DNA of 64,000 nucleotides from Hyphomicrobiaceae bacterium (GTDB taxonomy: Bacteria; Pseudomonadota; Alphaproteobacteria; Rhizobiales; Hyphomicrobiaceae): positions 1 through 64,000 of the forward strand of contig JAEUMD010000008.1 in the NCBI GenBank assembly GCA_016793635.1, in the 5' to 3' direction. This document shows positions 60,088 to 64,000 of this stretch, piece by piece (positions within the stretch are counted from its first letter, which is position 1; the number at the start of each line of letters is the position of its first letter). A program made the translations under genes and the position numbers. Under the pieces are notes generated by a model, which saw only the letters and a program-made list of their open reading frames with translations, did no database searches and was not told the DNA's origin.

Positions 60088-60720
60088 TCAGAGCTTGTGC
60101 GCCATGCGCACGCGCTTCGTCTCGAGGTAGCGCTTGTTGTAGAGGCTCGGCTCGGTCTGCACCGCCACCTGCTCGCTGACCTTCACGCCCTCGGCGCGCA
60201 TCGCCTCGACCTTGGCGGGGTTATTCGAGAGCAGGCGGATTTCGGGCATGCCGAGATCGAACAGGATGTGCGCGGCGAGACCATAGTCGCGGGCGTCGAT
60301 CGGTGCGCCGATCTCGATGTTGGCATCGACCGTGTCGAGCCCCTGGTCCTGCAGAGCGTAGGCCCGGATTTTGTTGACCAAGCCGATGCCCCGCCCCTCG
60401 TGGTAGGGCAGGTAGATCAACACGCCGAGCGGCGTGTTGGTGATACGCTCCATCGCCATCTGGAGCTGCTGGTAGCAGTCGCAGCGAAGCGAATGGAAAA
60501 TGTCACCCGTGACGCAGCCCGAGTGTACCCTGACCAGTGGCAAGGCGTCCTCCGCGCCCTCCGACCGGTGAATGAGGACCATCGCCTGGCTGAGCGGATC
60601 CTGCCCCTGGTACGCTCGAGCGTCCAGGTGGATCTCCTTGCCGCGGAATTCGATGGGAAGGATCGTCTGCGCCGACCAGTCGATCTTCAGATCGACTGCT
60701 TTGACCGCGTTGGACTTCAT
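60088..60720 (-). CDS. ribA: GTP cyclohydrolase II
   Basis: The 210-aa protein has the RibA zinc site Cys69, Cys80 and Cys82 (SGCVTGDIFHSLRCDC), the catalytic segment YLPYHEGRGIGLVNKIRAYA, and the C-terminal MPEIRLLSNNPAKVEAM. It converts GTP to a pyrimidine precursor with release of formate and pyrophosphate, the first step of riboflavin synthesis. It is stand-alone, without a fused RibB domain. The frame begins at ATG with a good match to family length. No FMN riboswitch was recognised upstream. Confidence 0.95.
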   Translation of the reverse strand: MKSNAVKAVDLKIDWSAQTILPIEFRGKEIHLDARAYQGQDPLSQAMVLIHRSEGAEDALPLVRVHSGCVTGDIFHSLRCDCYQQLQMAMERITNTPLGVLIYLPYHEGRGIGLVNKIRAYALQDQGLDTVDANIEIGAPIDARDYGLAAHILFDLGMPEIRLLSNNPAKVEAMRAEGVKVSEQVAVQTEPSLYNKRYLETKRVRMAHKL

Positions 60721-61027
60721 TTATCTCTCCAGACGAAACAGCGCGCGGAATATGCTCGCACGCATGCGGGACGTAAAGCCCCCTCGAGGTGCGACATGAC
60801 CGGCATATACTTTGAACGTTCGTGTGAGGAACTGGTTCACCGGCAGCTCCGCACGCTTTCGTGGTTTGATCCCTTCCGCCCAGCGTGTTCGGCTTATCGT
60901 CTGATTTTCGGGCAAATCGAGGGCGGCGCTATAGATCACCGCCTCGGTGAAGCCCCCCGGCCGCGTATCGTGAAACGGCCGTGTCTCCACAGCCACATCT
61001 TATACCACTTTGAATGTGACAGGGTTA
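60721..61027. other. Divergent intergenic region between ribA and the glycosyltransferase gene
   Basis: A 91-codon open frame on the minus strand (60721-60996) has no recognisable domain and no supported start, so it was not called. No FMN riboswitch-like structure was recognised. Confidence 0.35.
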
Positions 61028-62431
61028 ATGATCTCAAACGGCATCAGTCTGTCTCATCCAGGTCATGAAACCGCGCCGGGGCGGAAACCGCCAAGCGGTG
61101 CCGGCAAAGCCTACGGACCCGGCAATGCCATGATCGCCGGTCTCGGACTGGCGCTGGTGCTGGCGACCGCGCAAGCGGCGCGGGCGGTGGATACCACAGA
61201 CCTCCCCGGCTTCGTCGTCGCGAGCCTCGTTCACGGAGCGGTCTACGTCCTGGCCGTAGTTGCGATCTTTCGTCTCCGGGGGAGCCGCGCCAGGCTCGCT
61301 GCGATCCTTGCCGTCGCTATCATCGTGCGCGGCATCGCGCTCACACCCGACCCGAACCTCTCGACCGACGCCTATCGCTATGTCTGGGACGGCCGGGTGC
61401 AGGCAGACGGCAAAAGCCCCTATCTCTACGTGCCGGCCGATCCAAGCCTTGCCCATCTGCGCGACGAGGCGATCTATCCCAACATCAACCAGAAGGAGCG
61501 GGCGGTCACCATATACCCGCCGGCCGCCGAGCTGCTGTTCCGGGTTGCGCATTGGCTCGGCGATAGCCTCCAAGCAATCCGCGTCGTCATGCTGGCGCTC
61601 GACCTGGTGACGATCCTGGCTCTACTGGCTGCCCTCTCCGCGCTACGTCTCCCGCTCGACCGCATCGTGATCTACGCTTGGCACCCATTACCGATCTGGG
61701 AATTTGGCGGACATGGTCATGTCGATGCCGCGTTGACCGCCGCCATCGCGCTCGGCCTGCTCGCCGCGGTGCGAGGGCGCCAGTCGCTTGCCGGGGTCGC
61801 CTTCGCCGCCGCCGCTCTGGTCAAATATTTCCCCGTCATCCTGCTCCCCGCACTCTGGCGGCGGCGGGACTGGCGTTTGCCCGCCGCGTTCGTCGTCACG
61901 GCGGGGCTCCTCTATCTACCCTACGTGCGCGACGCCGGGCGCAACATCATCGGCTTCCTCGGGCAGCACCTGGACAACGAAGGATACGGAGCGGGGTGGG
62001 GCTTTCACCCGATCTGGCTACTTCGCGACCTCGCCATCGCCGACCCATCGCCGACAGTCTACGTCGCCTGCTCTCTGCTCATTCTCGGTGGAATTGCGCT
62101 CGTGGCGCTGCTCCGGCGCGGCGCCGGAGAAATCCGTTTCGACCTGATGCTGCTGCTCGGAGCGGCGTTCGTGTTCCTCACCTCGCCGCACTACCCCTGG
62201 TACTTCGCGTTCCTGGTGGCGCTCATGCCGTTCGCGCCGCATCCGGCGGCGTTCGCCTTCACGCTGCTTTCTCCGCTCCTCTACCTGCCACGTCCGCCCG
62301 GTGGCATCACGTGGACCGAAATCTACCTCGCCGTCTATTGGCTGCCATTCGCGATGCTGTCGCTTGGCGTGCTCGCACGCCTCGTCGGAAGCTCCCGGCA
62401 GGCGCAAGCGGATGCGGCGACCGAACGCTGA
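61028..62431 (+). CDS. Integral-membrane glycosyltransferase (GT-C fold, GT87-like)
   Basis: The 467-aa protein has about eleven membrane helices. Early in the sequence, DPNLSTDAYRYVWDGRVQ gives the acidic loop motif of GT-C enzymes, and the later HPLPIWEFGGHGHVDAALTA is typical of the DUF2029/GT87 group. Such enzymes use a lipid-linked sugar, typically polyprenyl-phosphate mannose, on the outer side of the membrane. The acceptor is unknown. The ATG at 61028 follows AGGG; a TTG at 61010 is possible. It is convergent with the CoA-binding protein gene. Confidence 0.85.
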   Translation: MISNGISLSHPGHETAPGRKPPSGAGKAYGPGNAMIAGLGLALVLATAQAARAVDTTDLPGFVVASLVHGAVYVLAVVAIFRLRGSRARLAAILAVAIIVRGIALTPDPNLSTDAYRYVWDGRVQADGKSPYLYVPADPSLAHLRDEAIYPNINQKERAVTIYPPAAELLFRVAHWLGDSLQAIRVVMLALDLVTILALLAALSALRLPLDRIVIYAWHPLPIWEFGGHGHVDAALTAAIALGLLAAVRGRQSLAGVAFAAAALVKYFPVILLPALWRRRDWRLPAAFVVTAGLLYLPYVRDAGRNIIGFLGQHLDNEGYGAGWGFHPIWLLRDLAIADPSPTVYVACSLLILGGIALVALLRRGAGEIRFDLMLLLGAAFVFLTSPHYPWYFAFLVALMPFAPHPAAFAFTLLSPLLYLPRPPGGITWTEIYLAVYWLPFAMLSLGVLARLVGSSRQAQADAATER

Positions 62432-62473
62432 TCGATTTTGATCGATCGAAAGTTGCTCGAGGCGCCTTCGGCC

Positions 62474-62944
62474 TCAACCGGTTTTGGCGACAGCCCTCAG
62501 CTCAGCGATGCGCTGTTCGAGACGCGGATACTCGATCTTCGGGCAGTGGTTCATGACAACCCGGATACCCGCCGCTTCCGCCTCGGCCGCCGCTTCGTCG
62601 TTGCGCACGCCGATCTGCATCCAGATCGTCTTGATGCCGAGACGCTCCTTCTCGCGGATCGCCGTCCGTGTCACCTCGAGTGCCGCGGCGGCGTTGCGGA
62701 ACACATCGACGAAATCGACTGGCGCCGGAACGTCGGTAATACAGCCATAGACCAGGCGCCCGTGGATCTCCTTGCCCTCGAGACCGGGGTTGACCGGATG
62801 CACCTCATAACCCTTGGCGAGCAGATACCCCATCACGGTGTAGCTTGGCCGTGCGGCGTTGGCGCTCGCACCGACCAACGCAATCGTTTTCGCGTGAGCG
62901 AGGATCTCGGCGATGTAGCCGTCGTCGTAGACGTCGTGGTTCAT
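62474..62944 (-). CDS. CoA-binding domain protein (YccU-like)
   Basis: The 156-aa protein is a stand-alone CoA_binding Rossmann domain: KTIALVGASANAARPSYTVM, KGYEVHPVNPGLEGKEIHG and TIWMQIGVRNDEAAAEAEA. It binds acyl-CoA and may regulate metabolism; it lacks the partner domains of succinyl-CoA synthetase or protein acetyltransferase. The ATG overlaps the stop of the VOC gene by 4 bases, so the two are coupled; a frame open to 63115 is not coding there. Confidence 0.9.
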   Translation of the reverse strand: MNHDVYDDGYIAEILAHAKTIALVGASANAARPSYTVMGYLLAKGYEVHPVNPGLEGKEIHGRLVYGCITDVPAPVDFVDVFRNAAAALEVTRTAIREKERLGIKTIWMQIGVRNDEAAAEAEAAGIRVVMNHCPKIEYPRLEQRIAELRAVAKTG

Positions 62945-63393
62945 GTTTCCGCCGTTGCAGGAATGATCGGCCGGCCGTTGCCATCGAGCGGCCAGAACGG
63001 ATTGTAGGCGATCTCCCAGAGATGCCCGTCGGGATCGGCGAAGTAGCCGGAATAACCACCCCAGAACACCTTGCGCGGCGGCTGTACGATCGTCGCGCCC
63101 TTTTCGGCCGCGCACGCGAACGCACGATCCACCGCTGCTTCGCTCTCGAGGTTGATCGCCAAGCTTACGCCGCGAAAGCCCGTGCCCTGATGCGGCACGT
63201 TGGCATCCTCGGCGAGCGCGTCGCGCCCGAACAGCGCCAGAATGGTGCCGTTGAGATCGAAGAACGCGACGCCGGGCTCGTCGCCCGAGGCCGCCTTCCA
63301 GCCGAGACTCTCATAGAAGGCACGTGACGCCGCCACGTCGGCGTCGCCGAGCGTCACCAGCGATAGGCGCTGCGGTATGGCGAGTTGCGGCAT
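62941..63393 (-). CDS. VOC-superfamily (glyoxalase/bleomycin-resistance-like) protein
   Basis: The 150-aa protein shows the VOC fold: SLVTLGDADVAASRAFYESL, GVAFFDLNGTILALFG and the C-terminal GYFADPDGHLWEIAYNP. VOC proteins bind a metal and act as glyoxalases, dioxygenases or drug-binding proteins; this one could be any of these. The start was set at MPQLAIPQ, closest to the first VOC strand; further in-frame ATGs lie upstream. It overlaps the CoA-binding gene by 4 bases. The enoyl-CoA hydratase gene starts beyond the right edge and ends 91 bp before it. Confidence 0.88.
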   Translation of the reverse strand: MPQLAIPQRLSLVTLGDADVAASRAFYESLGWKAASGDEPGVAFFDLNGTILALFGRDALAEDANVPHQGTGFRGVSLAINLESEAAVDRAFACAAEKGATIVQPPRKVFWGGYSGYFADPDGHLWEIAYNPFWPLDGNGRPIIPATAET

Positions 63394-63484
63394 CGGTTCT
63401 TGTTGTATGGGATTTGGCGCTTTCATCGACGGGCGTTGGCACGCGGCTGGGGGAGTTGAGAGGCGTGGCGAACGGTGGTTCGGT

Positions 63485-64000
63485 TCAACAGCCCTTCCAC
63501 TCCGGCTTCCGCTTCCCGAGGAACGCGCCAATGCCCTCCTCGGCATCGCGGCGGAGCATGTTTTCGACCATGACGTTCGCCGCATACGCATAAGCCCCGG
63601 CGAGCGGCTGCTCGATCTGCGCGTAGAACGCCTCCTTGCCGATGGCGACCGTCACTGGCGACTTGGCGGCGATGCGGCGTGCGAGGGTTAGAGCTTCCCC
63701 CATGACTTCGACGGCGGGTACGACGCGATTGACGAGACCGTACTCGGCCGCATCCGCCGCGCCGATCATGTCGCCGAGGAGAAGCATCTCCATCGCACGC
63801 TTGCGCGGCACGTTGCGGGTGAGTGCCACCATGGGAGTCGAACAGAAGAGCCCGATATTGACGCCCGGCGTGCAGAAGTGCGCCGTGTCCGCGGCGACAG
63901 CGAGATCGCACGTCGCGACGAGCTGGCAACCCGCCGCCGTCGCGGTAGCATGGACTGCCGCGATCACCGGCTTCGGACAGCGCACGATCTCGAGCATCAA
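63485..64000 (-). CDS. Enoyl-CoA hydratase/isomerase family protein (5' end beyond the window)
   Basis: Only the C-terminal 171 residues are visible. Crotonase-fold segments include KPVIAAVHATATAAGCQLVA (oxyanion-hole region), a CDLAVAADTAHFCTPGVNIG stretch and the helix LTLARRIAAKSPVTVAIGKE. It probably hydrates or isomerises an acyl-CoA, possibly in fatty-acid or branched-chain amino-acid oxidation. About 80-90 N-terminal residues lie beyond the right edge. It is followed by VOC and CoA-binding protein genes in the same direction. Confidence 0.9.
   Translation of the reverse strand: MMLEIVRCPKPVIAAVHATATAAGCQLVATCDLAVAADTAHFCTPGVNIGLFCSTPMVALTRNVPRKRAMEMLLLGDMIGAADAAEYGLVNRVVPAVEVMGEALTLARRIAAKSPVTVAIGKEAFYAQIEQPLAGAYAYAANVMVENMLRRDAEEGIGAFLGKRKPEWKGC

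Noticed and set aside
60721-60996. 91-codon minus-strand frame upstream of ribA
   Set aside because: No recognisable domain, no ribosome site and a typical random composition; more likely ribA leader DNA.

Overview
The window is GC-rich DNA with dense coding from an alphaproteobacterium, most probably Hyphomicrobiales (Rhizobiales) and possibly near Hyphomicrobium. This rests on the Porin_2-type porins, a DUF1134/EipA-type envelope protein, an NdvA/ChvA-like glucan exporter, FixLJ-like regulators, and a methanethiol oxidase operon whose gene order (SBP56, SCO1, MauG-like) is the one described for Hyphomicrobium. No rRNA operon, CRISPR array, prophage or replication origin was seen. There are two tRNA genes: Thr(UGU) and Leu(GAG).

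Region 1 (1-12990) looks like an accessory block with a less GC-rich appearance. It opens with the right end of an IS3-family element that has replaced the 5' part of a cytosolic-type SBP56 (selenium-binding protein/methanethiol oxidase family) gene. A membrane protein follows. On the minus strand come a rhodanese, a stand-alone lipoyl H-protein-like protein, an OsmC peroxidase, a PAS histidine kinase/FixJ-like regulator pair, a porin, a MauG-like di-haem peroxidase, a SCO1 copper protein with unusual Cys spacing, and a secreted methanethiol oxidase (MtoX). A divergent LysR regulator shares a 251-bp intergenic region with mtoX. Methanethiol oxidase releases formaldehyde, H2S and H2O2, and the neighbours are plausible handlers of copper, sulfide-sulfur and peroxide. 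The block ends near a 57-bp tandem repeat and tRNA-Thr.

Region 2 (13-27 kb) is more core-like. It holds a voltage-gated K+ channel with a zinc ribbon, and a TetR regulator divergent from an RND efflux pair with a clear palindromic operator between them. A second porin, MgtE, two NodB-family deacetylases and an ECF sigma/anti-sigma pair follow.

Region 3 (27-42 kb) holds a molybdenum hydroxylase pair (IorAB-like), tRNA-Leu, and two TPR proteins. It also has a photolyase, an L,D-transpeptidase beside an EipA-like protein, a third NodB-family deacetylase, a phosphoribosyltransferase-like protein of unknown role, and small exported or membrane proteins.

Region 4 (42-49 kb) is a probable envelope gene set behind a consensus-like sigma70 promoter. 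It contains a BON-like/coiled-coil/OmpA protein, a tiny membrane protein of about 36 aa, an 831-aa membrane-anchored protein with five helix-hairpin-helix-like repeats (two of them near-identical in DNA), and an unrecognised 331-aa protein.

Region 5 (49-64 kb) holds a membrane-anchored TAXI-type binding protein, a biotin-dependent acyl-CoA carboxylase alpha subunit, and an intergenic double-hairpin element. Next come two small secreted six-cysteine proteins with a shared cysteine framework, RidA, a LysR regulator, an H1-like Lys/Ala-rich protein, and a radical SAM enzyme. It ends with an NdvA-like ABC exporter, RibA, a GT-C-like glycosyltransferase, a CoA-binding protein, a VOC protein, and an enoyl-CoA hydratase cut by the window edge.
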